The notes below the pieces were generated by a model. The model ran no database searches and had not been told where the DNA came from. It saw nothing but the letters and a program-made list of their open reading frames with translations. 64,000 nt of DNA, taken from contig JAJEKV010000017.1 in assembly GCA_021234155.1 (NCBI GenBank), positions 19,352,372 through 19,416,371 of the forward strand, written 5' to 3'. Position 1 is the first letter of the stretch, and the number at the start of each line of letters is the position of its first letter. The DNA is from Isoetes taiwanensis (Eukaryota; Streptophyta; Lycopodiopsida; Isoetales; Isoetaceae). Below, one piece after another: positions 11,405 to 23,483 of the stretch. Both the position numbers and the translations under genes were made by a program.

Positions 11405-12302
11405 CTAAGACTTGTTCTTCCGAACGCGGTGTAGTGCAGCACCTTTCAGGATCTTCATATTCCACTCTAGTATGTTTCCATTATAAGTAAATTCAAGAAC
11501 ATCTCCAAGGGTTAAACCAAACAATTTCTTAAAACTGTTCCAGCCCCCTCCTAGGCAGCTTCTGCTACTTTTTGCTACCAGGGAACTCTTTCGGTTTCCT
11601 GGTCCAGTAATCACAACTGTATATCTCCTTGGTGGACTTCGCCGCTTGTTTTCATTCTCTAGTACCTAGTAATAATAAAAAAATCTCTACTGAGAACCTT
11701 AACACAATGCATGGAATTTAAATATAAATATACCAGGCCTCGGTTTATATTGGCTCTGAGTAGTGTAACACGAAATGGTTTATGAGATGGTGGTTCATCT
11801 TCGTCAGAAATGTCATCATCGGATGTATCTAGTTCGCTACATTTGACTGGTTCAGTAGCACCATGCTGATTTTTGACACCACGCTGATTCTTAGTAGGCT
11901 TGCTGTGACTGGAACTTCCAAGTTGCCAGTTACCAATAGGTTTCACGCGATAGTTTCCATCGCAGATCTGGGCAGTTAAGCGAGTCCCATGGTTAGACAA
12001 ACTACATAAAAGTGCAGTCCCTTCTACCATGTTGTTTCCCTTCAGAAATGACTCCCAGCCTTCGGTGAAGAATGTTCGGCCACCCACAGTGGCTATATAT
12101 ATGGAATACTCCTTCTGATTTGGTCCCATACCAACAATATACTGATCTCGGGCGAGCAATACTCCCTCGGCTTCCTGAAAAATCTCGATTACGGTTAAGA
12201 CTTATATCTCTATAAAGGAAATAGTCATGAAAGAATGTATCAGAATTTTTTGCTCACCAGCAAATGACCGAACTTGACATCTACTAAAAACACTGTCGCC
12301 AT
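11405..12302 (-). CDS. B3-like two-domain protein, unit 2 (reference copy)
   Basis: Three exons join in phase to 248 codons: exon 1 12258-12302 (ATG at 12302, MATVFLVDVKFGHLL), intron 83 nt, exon 2 11734-12174, intron 68 nt, exon 3 11405-11665. Donors and acceptors are GTGAGC/TTTTTCAG and GTATAT/TTACTAG. Residues about 25-85 contain TFFTEGWESFLKGNNMVEG; residues about 190-240 contain GGGWNSFKKLFGLTLGD. Both match the GW..F....l..GD core of plant B3 DNA-binding domains. An acidic DTSDDD linker lies between. It is convergent with RT and divergent from ORF1. A transcription-factor-like or element-DNA-binding role is inferred; a B3 gene inside an RT element is unusual. Without a structure search the B3 call stays probable. 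Confidence 0.65.
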
Positions 12303-12758
12303 AGCCGAAAATAGGAAGGAAATATGGACTTGGAATGTTGAAAGGCGGCTTCGGCCGGGAAATAGCTTATAAAATGAAGATTTATTAGGATTTAATGTAA
12401 TTATGATATATCTACTCTATTTATTGCTAGTGTAAGGCCTATTTGTAAGGCCTAAGATGGTACCATCATTGTTAGTAATTAATTGTATCTTATTCTAAAT
12501 TTTCTTTATCACTACTACTTTTTTTTAAAAAAAACTCCACCATTGGCTCATATAACCCTCTATAATCTATTCCCTTTGTTTTAGGACCATTTTTAACTTT
12601 TAGTTGGCAGGAGGGTCCCTTTGCTAGCAAAGGGATCCTCCAATCCCTTTTGTTAACATATGGGGCCTTATCTGCCTTCCGGTAGGAGGTAGGAATATAT
12701 ATATAGGTTCTTAATATTTTCCACTGTAGTCTGCCCTAATATAATCCGCTTCAAACTG

Positions 12759-12826
12759 ATGGGCATAGCATAATGGTTAGACAACGAATTTGGACTTATA
12801 ATCTATGGACTGGTTTAGTCCATAGA
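12759..12826 (+). tRNA. tRNA-Ile(UAU)-like sequence, unit 2
   Basis: This is the same A-box, anticodon-loop and B-box-like blocks as at 4432, changed only after the B box (CATAGAATAG for CATTGAATAA). Confidence 0.35.
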
Positions 12827-13607
12827 ATAGGACAGATAATATTGGTTTAGGGTCTCTTTTGGCAGGAGCTTTGGCAACCCTGGGACAAGGCTAATATGAA
12901 TGGAGCATAAATTGCCTATAGCATTGCAGGTCCAAGTGAGCATCTAATAGTGTAACAAAAAGGTGGCATACACTTGCCCCAATTTGGTTATATCCTAACC
13001 CCTATAGTATTATTTGAGAATTGTAATGATGATTACAATAAGATATGAAGGATAGATATTGTTATGCAATTTTTTACCCCCTAGCATTTAAATTAGGGAT
13101 TGGTTAAACTAATACTATGATTACAGGCCAAAGGTTGGTGGGAATTCAAATGTGCAGTTGTAGCATAGGGTATGTGTCGGGGGATGATAGGATCTAGGAT
13201 CCCAAATGGTAAAATGAATATGGGATTTTTATGGTGTAAATATGGACACAAGGTGTTGGTAACATATACTCGAAATTTGTTACAATAGTACCTACAAAGT
13301 TTTTTTCGCTAACCCTAATGTCAAAGAAAAGTAAACCCTAGCGATGGTGGCGTCTACGACAGCCTTGGGCTGATAGGTGCTGACGGATCCCTAACAAACC
13401 ATGGATGACCTTTTGATTGTTTGTTACATGCAAAATATCGACAACTCGGATTGATCGAGACAGGTAAACAGCTGTTATGATCCTTTTTCTTAATCTTCTT
13501 GTAATATTTGCTTAGAACAGATTGGCTTTGGTTTTCTCGTAATATGGTTTAACCTCCATGCTATATAATAAGATCGGATCCCTCTTCTATGAACACGATT
13601 TTTGGGC

Positions 13608-15817
13608 ATGAGCAAGGCAGGCCGACCTGAGGGGGTGTGCAATAAAGGGCAGACCAGATCTAAACTCATTGAATTCCTTAGAAGAAATGGCTTAGAGCAT
13701 AGTAGCCCATGACCTACTAAGGCTCAAACTGTTAGAAGAATTGTGCAGAGCCCATGGATTAGATCCAAATAGGGAAAAGGGTGATTCTGGAATTATAAAA
13801 TTCCTCCCTAGTCCGAATGCATGTGGGAATGTCCCTAGATCCTGGTAATACATCAAGCAAAGAATGTGGAGTTTGTTGCGACTCAAATTGAAGAAATCAA
13901 GAGGATTCTCGATGATGGAGTGCAACCAAATCAGGTTCCTACAATTGAATTGTTTAAATGCTGGTTTCCTAATCATTTAATGTAATATTCAAGGTTATAG
14001 AAGGTGTAGTACTACAGTCACGATATTTGTAGGCATAACAAAGTTACCATGATTAATACAGTTCTCGCATGAATTGCTCATTCGAATTAAGATGTAATGT
14101 TATAATCCATAGGCTTTTAACATATGGTAAGAGTATATTTAAGTTAAACTGTGGGTAAAGGGCGTAAATGCCAAGAGAGTTCATTGCTTACCCGTTAGCA
14201 AGTGGGATTTTTTTACCCTCTTAAGGCTAATTAGTTCTATTTGTTGCAGTAACCGAGCTCTCTTCTCCCCCGATCTAGCTCTGTCTTTTGCATGGAAGCA
14301 TGAATGATTGAAGAATGTTTTTATGTACTATCTGATATTTATATTGTATACAACATTTATGGTAAGATTTTGATCCCTTCAAGTATGATTATTCAATGGA
14401 GTAACTGTATGGTAAACTCTTAATCCTTTTTTGTGTATTGGTATTTTGAATATTTATTTATGGCTGTTTTTCTTGCTTGGTAAAACATGTTTGGAGCACC
14501 TTGAAGTAATTTATGGTAATATATTTATGGATCTCATGTATTTGGCTGAATTTCTTGATTCTTATTTCCATATTTGTTTTGCTTTTTTGTTATGTCAAAG
14601 TGGTTTTTAAATTGGCATGGTGTTTTTCTGTTTAATTTTAAGGCTTTGGGTATTGCCCTTCTTCTTTTTGATCATGGCCGGGAGTTGTTAGGTTTCTAAT
14701 TATATTTTCAGTTTATTCCAAATTTTTTTCCAAAGTTATTTTACAAGTTATGGAACAATTTTTTGTACAAAGATATTGCTTGTTGTGGAAAATTTCCTTT
14801 TGCTACATTTATTTGAAAATGTAAACATCAAAGTAGTATGGTCAAGGTTAAATAATTGTATTATTAAATGATTTGGGCTGGTCCTTATTTTTAGACTTTA
14901 GGTCTAAAACTATTATATGGTTACATGATCTCTAAGGGCTCCCTCTTTAGGGTCCAATAAATTGATAGTCTTATTTAGTTAGGTTAAGGCTATTTGAATG
15001 TCTAGTCAAGTAGAGGCTTGGTTAGGCCAATCTATATATCTCCCCACTTTGGATCACCGGTTTTCTTGGTGAAGTCCTTAGAGATCGATGTAGTCATTGA
15101 TTTTTTAATTTTACATTATTTTTATCCTTTGTTTTATGGTTACTAATATGTAGTTCTGTTCTTTAGGAAGCTAGAGCTCGTAAAAGTAATAATGGTTTCT
15201 TCAAGCAACAAGATTCCAATCAAAACAAATGCACTTATTTTTGTTGAGGGTAGACTGAGTGGCTTCCCCGAGCTTGCTAAACTTGGTTACATGGGGCGGG
15301 TATCTTAGCCCCTAATAAATGTCTGACATGTGCAGTTTTAGCATGCATAAAGTTGGTGGAGGTTCATAATCCGCTTATCCGTAAGGAATGCAATTTGAAT
15401 GAAGGAGAAATTTCAGTAGTACTTTTTCTTGGTTTTAACAATATGCTTGGACTTGTGGCAAGTTTCAAGGATCTTGATTACGCTAAGTGTCATGAGTTGA
15501 TTATTGACACATATAAGAAATTGCCCCGATGCACATTTGGTCAGCCGATAAAAGGATGTGGTTGATCTTTTGGCCTTCATCAAGGGGCTTAACAAAGACC
15601 GGAAAAGCGTAACCATCTCAAAGTTCACTTATACCCCAAAAGGCAAGGTTAGTACTCCCTACCGATAAAAGTTAATGAACGGGATACATCATTGGATAAT
15701 TGCCTCGCTTAGTATGGATGAAGTGGAAAACAATCCAGCCGCAATTAATACCGAGGTTTTATATACCTCCATGTAATGAAGAAGAAAATATCGTAAGGTT
15801 TGAATCTTATGGATTAA
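13608..15817 (+). pseudogene. ORF1, unit 2 (apparently frameshifted)
   Basis: Exon 1 is 13608-13934 and exon 2 15167-15817, with the same splice sites as unit 1. Several shifts break the frame, again mostly at CAG, CTG and CCG. The 15440-15530 stretch is better than in unit 1 and shows the in-frame continuation LGLVASFKDLDYAKCHELI. Confidence 0.55.
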
Positions 15818-15854
15818 AGGAACTAAATCTTTTTAATTGTGGTGGATTCCTTTA

Positions 15855-16719
15855 ATGTCAAATAGGAATGTGGAGATACATGCCGAAAGCCAAAGAAACT
15901 CTTTGGGCTAGCAAAAATCTCGGTGTGATTGCTCCTATCAGTAAGGAATCCTTTATTATGCTTGCAAGAATAACTAATGAGGAAGTTGCTAAAGCTGAAA
16001 GAGATGCTATATCTTTCACTAAAAATATCAGAAAGATTAATTTGAATCTACCTTTCCCGATTCAGCTTCTGGAGAAAAAATGTTCTATTGGGACTGCCTT
16101 ATATATAGGACAAAAGGGGCACATGGCTAAAACTGATGAACAGAGAATAGACTTTTACTTGAAACGCATTTGGAGGACTTATTGCCCTTTTTTCAAGTGT
16201 AATTGTGACAATGTTACAGATGAAAAATGTGCTGATAATATCATATGGTTTGACCATATGGTTTGGTTCATGTTTAATAATCTGGAGAAGATTTGGACTG
16301 AGCAAAGTTTGCAGATGAGGTTTGCATATATGTGCAGATGGTTATCTTCTGATCCAATTAAGAAAGTTGTCATTTCTTACATTGGATATCTGAAAGTAAG
16401 GGATCTATTCTTCAAAATGACTCACAGGTTAGCTGAGAATGAAAATTGTAACTTTAAACTGGAATTTGGCAACTCTAAGACAGTGGATATTATTGAGAAA
16501 ACTATCAAGTCCAGGAAGTTTTTAATGGATCATCTCCATGATAATAACAGCTTTAGATATGCTCCTACAAGGAAGAGAAACCAGAATTTTAATGCTACTG
16601 TCAGTGGTATCCTCAGACCTCCAAAAATCTTGAGAAATCAAGTGGATACAGAAGTGTTAGCCACAAATAAAACAGGTAACTCTGCTGGTGCAGGCAGCAG
16701 CAGTAATATTATGTTTTGA
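15855..16719 (+). CDS. ORF2, unit 2
   Basis: Same product as 7516-8382, with about ten amino-acid changes. The first 15 codons are disturbed at a likely miscalled site (CTTTGGCGGTTCAAACAAAC in unit 1 against CCGAAAGCCAAAGAAAC), so the in-frame part starts near 15868. From ETLWASKNLG to the C-terminal SSNIMF the frame is open. Confidence 0.65.
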
Positions 16720-16952
16720 ATATAGTATGGTTTTCATACTATATACGGCTTATATAGTTCTGAATGCTTGACTGTGCATGCATTGCATGTTATTCAGGCC
16801 TTAGTGCCAATCTATATGGGATCTTTCCCAATTTTTATATGGGAGTTATTCCCCAAATTTTTCTTTTATGGGATTTATCCCCAAATTTTGCTACTATATG
16901 ATATTCAATAAAATATTTTATGTTGCTAAAGCATTGATATTGTTTTAAACAG

Positions 16953-19041
16953 AAAAGAAGAGTTCTTTGCAACATGATTGATGGAAGGATTAAACTACAA
17001 GTATTAAAGGAAAAAATAGATAAAAAGTATGTGCATCTTACCTATTTTTCCAAAGTTGTGGATAAAATCAGCTATACTAGTGCTTTCAAAAGTGTTATTA
17101 GCAGACATCTTGGTAGTATTGGTTATGATGCATGGGAAAACACAACTTTCGGGTGGAGATATATTAGTAATCTTAAAGATATGTTCTATAAACCCAAAGT
17201 GGTCTTTACTAATGATGGTCACCAAATTTTGTGTATGCTCTATACCAAGGTTGCGTAAATTTGTTGATCCAAGAATTGGACATATCCGCATTACTCACGG
17301 ATATCAATATTATACATTGCAAGGGCTTGAGAAATTGGTTTGCACTTGGGCTAAATTTCATCCCCTCGACCGTCCTTTTACTATTACAAAGTATATGGAG
17401 GAAATTGAGATTACAATTGAGCAGTTTTTTTTCATGTGCATGATTCTCATTCATGATTTTTGATGAACTTACTATACAAAGAATGCAAATTGATCCGATG
17501 AATGAAATAAAATGGTTAGCTAAATTATTTGTGGAAAGCAATGCACAGATCAGGAAAAAATTCCTGATTGAGGATGAAAGGGTTATGAAAAATATGGAAT
17601 GGTTAGTTAATAACCTGTATATTTCAGGAGTTGATAAGGCAGCCAACAATCCAGTTTTTATCTGCCCATTGCATATCAGAATGGAAGCTAGTATCAGACT
17701 TAATAGTAATGATTTTTGCAGCAGTACAATCAGTAAAGATCAACTCATTTTACAGGTCCAAACAGAGATTGGTAATCTATTGGGGATGGTCACATTGGTA
17801 GCTTGAACTCCCATACCTCCTTGGGATCTTTAAAGCACATAAGTTTGAATATAGATGGATAACAAATGCGCATGATACAATTTTTTCCATCACTGCATCT
17901 ATTGTGGCAGCTGGTTTGAACCTGATACTTGATATATGGCCTTCTATTTGCTTTGAAAGGTGTAGTAAAGCCAATATTTTCCAAAAAAATAATATTAAAG
18001 CTGCATGGGTAGTTAATTCTATATATGATGTTGCATGTAACATCCCCTCAAGAAAAAATTAATGATGTCTTTGTGGCGCACATTACCAAATGTTATGAAA
18101 ATATCCCTCTTTATGGGGAATATGGGATCTGCAATGTGATGGAAAGGGTTAGTTTAATGGCCTGGAGTTTCCAAAGGAAAAGTCATTCTGGATGTGATAT
18201 CTGGTACCAAATTCAAAGTAATGGTAAAATTACCATGGAATGGAAGAACAAAGCCCCTGAAAGTAAAGCATGGAAAAAGCTAGATAAGGAACTCTTCATT
18301 GCAATCGAACATATGGTCGCTTAATAATTGCCGGCTTCTTATGCATGATGGTATTTTTAAACAAAGTTAAAGGTATTCCTATGGGGTTTGCTTCAAGCCC
18401 GTGATGGTGCAACTTATATTTGGCAAAGACTTGAATTGGACTTTATTACTAAGCTTATTAATGAAGGAAGGCTACAGGAAGTCAGCCGCCTTTAAGTTTA
18501 CGCTCGTGTATATTGATGATTTACTCAAAGATTAATAATCCCCGCTATCGAGGATTTCTTGGCCTGTTAAATAAAAATATAGAGCCAAATATATATGACT
18601 TGAGCATTTGGTCATCAAAGATGAAACAAAGATATTGTAAGAAGGGAGACCGTATTGGTAGGAAAGTTGATTTCCTAAACATGTCTATTGAAATTATGGC
18701 ACATCATAATCGGGCCTATATAATACTATGAAGTTTGATAAAAGAAATAATCTACCTTTTAAGGTATCAAGATTCATACATGCTACCATTCATGTGCCAT
18801 ATATTAATGCTTGCAATATAATTATATCACAAATACAAACCATTGTTTTATGTGCACAAAGAATCCAATTCGGGTGCTTTGCTGATGTGTTGGAACTTAT
18901 GAATTGCTTCATCAACAATGGCTTTTAAAAGATGATATATGGTTTAAAGTTATCAAAGTTCTAAAGCACCTAACATTTCCCGTGACTCGATATGATATTG
19001 CCACTGTTATGTTTGAGCTTTACAAATCCAAATCAGCATGA
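16953..19041 (+). pseudogene. Reverse transcriptase, unit 3 (apparently frameshifted)
   Basis: This is the third copy of the RT, broken into at least six frames in this assembly. Differences from unit 1 fall almost only at CAG/CTG trinucleotides, in two blocks (about 17221-17500 and 18300-19000), while the 17540-17760 block is clean. That pattern points to base-calling errors and not to decay, so the gene may be intact in the organism. One base (T at 16975 for G in the other units) creates an ATG at 16974 with the reading frame MIDGRIK. Because this too is at a CAGG site it may be a miscall. Confidence 0.75.
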
Positions 19042-19741
19042 AGGTTTGGTCTGCTTATTATGGACTAGTCTGGATACTAAGGATCAGGATAATTGGTCTG
19101 CTTATTTGGAACGGAATACATAGATATTATAAACATCTTCTGATAATATGGAAGGTTGTTTTAGCTGATCACTAGGATGTTATTGACAAAAGATACTAAT
19201 TGGATATAAGAAATGTGGTACAATTTGTGACTGCTGGATATATAGGAGTAGTAGTATGATCATATCACAGCTACAATTTGGTTTTTTGGTTCATATTGGC
19301 CTTATTTTGACTAGTAAAGGTTCATTGAACCTCAATTATATTTTGTTTCAGCCAATGGCTTGCATGGATATAGTTTGAATATAAAACACTTAGGATGATT
19401 CTATAAGGCAGTAATAGAGGTTATAGACATGGTTAATTGGTTTTAATTTACTTGGCAATGGAATACCTAGCATTGAAACTTTTTTTGATAAGACATTCCT
19501 TTTGATTCTGTTTTGATTGTTTTAACAAATATAAGGTGAATAATAAGAAAAATCCTGTAGGAGGTATTCCTGTGACAACCAGATTAAATATCAAGGTATA
19601 AAGGCAAAACAAAAAGCATTGATACTATAGATATAAAGTGGATAAAAAACAACAAAAGATTAAGCCAATTGTGAAAAATAATTGGCTCATGGACAATATC
19701 TTAACATAAGGTAATCATATGTCTTTTTTGGGAAAATAAAG

Positions 19742-20646
19742 CTAAGACTTGGTCTTCCGAACGCAACGTGTAGTGCAAAGACCTTCGTGATCTTCATATC
19801 CCACTCTAGTATGTTTCCATTATAAGTAAATTCAAGAACATCTCCAAGGGTTAAACCAAACAATTTCTTAAAACTGTTCCAACCCCCTCCTAGGCAGCTT
19901 CTGCTACTTTTGGCTACCAGGGAACTCTTTCGGTTTCCTGGTCCAGTAATCACAACTGTATATCCCCTTGGTGGACTTCGCCGCTTGTTTTCATTCTCTA
20001 GTACCTAGTAATAATAAAAAAATCTCTACTGAGAACCTTAACACAATGCATGGAATTTAAATATAAATATACCAGGCCTCGGTTTATATTGGCTCGAAAG
20101 TAGTGTGACACCTAAATGGTTTATGAGATGGTGGTTCATCTTCGTCAGAAATGTCATCATCGGATGTATCTAGTTCGCTACATTTGACTGGTTCAGTAGC
20201 ACCATGCTGATTTTTGACACCACGCTGATTCTTAGTAGGCTTGCTGTGACTGGAACTTCCAAGTTGCCAGTTACCAATAGGTTTCACGCGATAGTTTCCA
20301 TCGCAGATCTGGGCAGTTAAGCGAGTCCCATGGTTAGACAAACTACATAAAAGTGCAGTCCCTTCTACCATGTTGTTTCCCTTCAGAAATGACTCCCAGC
20401 CTTCGGTGAAGAATGTTCGCCACCCCCAAGTGGCTATATATATGGAATACTCCTTCTGATTTGGTCCCACACCAACAATATAATCGATCTCGGGCGAAAG
20501 CAATACTCCCCTCGGCTTCCTGAAAAATCTCGATGGTTAAGACTTATATCTCTATAAAGGAAATAGTCATGAAAGAATGTATCGTAATTTTTGCTCACCA
20601 AAGAAATGACCGAACTTGACATCTACTAAAAAAACACCGCCGCCAT
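19742..20646 (-). pseudogene. B3-like gene, unit 3 (apparently frameshifted)
   Basis: Third copy with the same exon plan and no MITE. Small insertions at about 19764-19790, 20096-20115 and 20480-20520 disturb exons 3, 2 and the start of exon 2. They sit at CAG, CTG and CGA sites and resemble the read-error pattern of the RT copy next to it. Confidence 0.6.
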
Positions 20647-21101
20647 AGCCTAAAAAAATAGGAAGGAAATATGGACTTGGAATGTTGAAAGGCGGCTTCG
20701 GCCGGGAAATAGCTTATAAAATGAAGATTTATTAGGATTTAATGTAATTATGATATATCTACTCTATTTATTGCTTGTGTAAGGCCTATTTGTAAGGCCT
20801 AAGATGGTACCATCATGGTTGGGTATCATCTTATTCTAAATTTTCTTTATTATTACTTTTTTTAAAAAAAACTCCACCATTGGCTCATATAACCCTCTAT
20901 AATCTATTCCCTTTGTTTTAGGACCATTTTTAACTTTTAGTTGGCAGGAGGGTCCCTTTGCTAGCAAAGGGATCCTCCAATCCCTTTTGTTAACATATGG
21001 GGCCTTGTCTGCCTTCCGGTAGGAGGTAGGAATATATATATATATATAGGTTCTTAATATTTTCCAATGTAGTCTGCCCTAATATAATCCGCTTCAAACT
21101 G

Positions 21102-21169
21102 ATGGGCATAGCATAATGGTTAGACAACGAATTTGGACTTATAATCTATGGACTGGTTTAGTCCATTGA
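21102..21169 (+). tRNA. tRNA-Ile(UAU)-like sequence, unit 3
   Basis: Third copy, identical through the A-box, anticodon-loop and B-box-like blocks. Confidence 0.35.
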
Positions 21170-21951
21170 ATAAGACAGATAATATTGGTTTAGGGTCTCT
21201 TTTGGCAGGAGCCTTGGCAACCCTGGGACAAAGCTAATATGAATGGAGCATAAATTGCCTATAGCATTGCAGGTCCAAGTGAGCATCTAATAGTGTAACA
21301 AAAAGGTGGCATACACTTGCCCCAATTTGGTTATATCCTAACCCCTATAGTATTATTTGAGAATTGTAATGATGATTACAATAAGATATGAAGGATAGAT
21401 ATGGTTATGTAATTTTTTACCCCCTAGCATTTAAATTAGGGATTGGTTAAACTAATACTATGACTACAGGCCAAAGTTTGGTGGGAATTCAAATGTGCAG
21501 TTGTAGCATAGGGTATGTGTTGGGGGATGATAGGATCTAGGATCCCAAATGGTAAAATGAATATGGGATTTTTATGGTGTAAATATGGACACAAGGTGTT
21601 GGTAACATATGCTCGATATTTGTTACAATAGTACCTACAAAGTTTTTTTCGCTAACCCTAATGTCAAAGAAAGGTAAACCCTAGCGATGGTGGCGTCTCT
21701 TACAAACTTTGGGCTGATAGGTGCTGACGGATCCCTAACAAACCATGGATGACCTTTTGATTGTTGGTTACATGCAAAATATCGACAACTCGGATTGATC
21801 GAGACAGGTAAACAGCTGTTATGATCCTTTTTCTTAATCTTCTTGTAATATTTGCTTAGAACAGATTGGCTTTGGTTTTCTCGTAATATGGTTTAACCTC
21901 CATGCTATATAATAAGATCGGATCCCTCTTCTATGAACACGATTTTTGGGC

Positions 21952-22273
21952 ATGAGCAAGGCAGGCCGACCTGAGGGGGTGTGCAATAAAGGGCAGACCA
22001 GATCTAAACTCATTGAATTCCTTAGAAGAAATGGCTTAGAGCATAGTAGCCCGCAGCCTACTAAGGCTCAACTGTTAGAATTGTGCAGAGCCCATGGATT
22101 AGATCCAAATAGGGAAAAGGGTGATTCTGGAATTATAAAATTCCTCCCTAGTCTGAATGCATGTGGGAATGTCCCTAGATCTGGTAATACATCAAGCAAA
22201 GAATGTGGAGTTTGTTGCACTCGAAATTGAAGAAATCAAGAGGATTCTCGATGATGGAGTGCAACCAAATCAG
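21952..22273 (+). pseudogene. ORF1 exon 1, unit 3
   Basis: ATG at 21952. This copy has the clean reading through the SAP-like helices (HSSPQPTKAQLLELCRAHGL), showing that the stop in unit 1 near 5390 is not conserved. The second exon is lost with the array edge. Confidence 0.6.
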
Positions 22274-23415
22274 GTTCCTACAATTGAATTGTTTAAATGC
22301 TGGTTTCCTAATCATTTAATGTAATATTCAAGGTTATAGAGGGTGTAGTACTACAGTCAAAGATTTGTAGGCATAACAAAGTTACCATGATTAATACTGC
22401 TCGCATGAATTGCTCATTCGAATTAAGATGTAATGTTATAATCCATAGGCTTTTAACATATGGTAAGAGTATATTTAAGTTAAACTGTGGGTAAAGGGCG
22501 TAAATGCCAAGAGAGTTCATTGCTTACCCGTTAGCGTGAGAATTTTTACCCTCTTAAGGCTAATTAGTTCTATTTCTTTGCAGTAACCGAGCTCTCTTCT
22601 CCCAAAGATCTAGCTCATCTTTTGCATGGAAGCATGAATGATTGAAGAATGTTTTTATGTACTCATTGTATTTTATATTGTATACAACGTTTATAGTAAG
22701 ATTTTGATCCCTTCAAGTATAATTATTCAATGGAGGAACTGTATGGTAAACTCTTAATCCTTTTTGTGTATTGGTATTTTGAATATTATTTATGGCTGTT
22801 TTTTACTGCTTGGTAAAACATGTTTGGAGCACCTTGAAGTAATTTATGGTAATATAATTATGGATCTCATGTACCTTTCAATGCTTTTTCTTATTCTGTT
22901 TCCATATTTGCTTATTTTTTGGTTCGTCCAGTGGTTTTTAAATTTGCATGGTGTTTTCCTGTTTAATTTTAAGGCTTTGGGTATTGCCCTTCTTTTTTGA
23001 TCATGCTGGGATTTGACACATCAAGTTGTTAGGTTTTCTCTTATATTTTCAGTTTATTCCAAATTGTTTTACAAGTTATTTTACAAGTTATTTAGCAATT
23101 TTATGGTACAGCATATTGCTTGTTGTGGATGATTTCCTTTTGCTACATTTATTTGAAAATGTAAACATGTGTCAAAGTAGTATGGTCAAGGTTAAATAAT
23201 TGTATTATTAAATGAGTTGAGCTGGTCCTTATTTTTAGACTTTTGGTCTAAGGTTAAACTATTATATGGTTACATGATCTCTAAGGGCTCCCTCTTTAGG
23301 GTCCAATAAATTCAGTAGTCTTATTTAGTTAGGTTAAGGCTATTTGAATGTCTAGTCAAGTAGAGGCTTGGTTAGGCCAGTCTATATATATATATAGAGC
23401 TATATATGGGCAAAC

Positions 23416-23480
23416 CGGGTTGCTTCGCGCAAATGAGGCCTGCGTTCGCGACGCAGAGGCCATTCGCGCGATCCAACCCG
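23416..23480. repeat. 65-nt hairpin at the array edge
   Basis: The left arm CGGGTTG..CGCGCAAATGAGGCC and right arm GGCCATTCGCGCG..CAACCCG pair over about 28 of 30 positions around a TCGCG loop. It is flanked on both sides by TATATA tracts that also pair (CTATATATGG and CCATATATAT). It sits 30 nt after unit 3 breaks off. Confidence 0.75.
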
Positions 23481-23483
23481 AGT

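Larger units (their letters stand above)
8585..16920. repeat. Array unit 2
   Basis: Second full unit. It lacks the MITE of unit 1 and so has the best B3-like gene. Sequence quality drops in 13690-15870, where nearly all differences from unit 1 fall at CAG/CTG sites. Confidence 0.9.
1..23383. mobile_element. Tandem array of an 8.3-8.6 kb retroelement-like unit (about 2.75 copies)
   Basis: The same sequence restarts at 1, 8585 and 16921 (each begins at the splice-acceptor-like tract before the reverse transcriptase), giving units of 8584 and 8336 bp and a third unit lost near 23383. Copies are nearly identical outside error-prone patches. Unit order is RT(+), B3-like gene(-), spacer, ORF1(+), ORF2(+). 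The window opens inside a unit, so the array probably extends to the left. Units 1 and 2 differ by a 275-bp insertion at 3476-3750 and by a short AATAG tract at 9656, so they are real separate copies. Head-to-tail tandem copies are common for Penelope-like elements; that class assignment rests on the RT only. Confidence 0.9.
16921..23383. repeat. Array unit 3 (truncated)
   Basis: It follows unit 1 closely until TAGGCCAGTCTATATAT near 23383, inside the ORF1 intron, then turns into unrelated AT repeats. ORF1 exon 2 and ORF2 are missing. It is rich in CAG/CTG-linked differences. Confidence 0.9.

Noticed and set aside
16953-19041. Genuine pseudogenisation of the unit 3 RT
   Set aside because: Changes concentrate at CAG/CTG with clean blocks between; decay would be spread over all contexts. 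Kept as apparently broken only.
1-23383. Array as a pure assembly duplication
   Set aside because: Units differ by a MITE with target duplication and by distinct substitutions, so they are different loci or copies.
1-23383. LTR retrotransposon or pararetrovirus interpretation of the array
   Set aside because: RT motifs are not Ty1, Ty3 or caulimovirus type; no gag zinc knuckle, protease or LTR ends.
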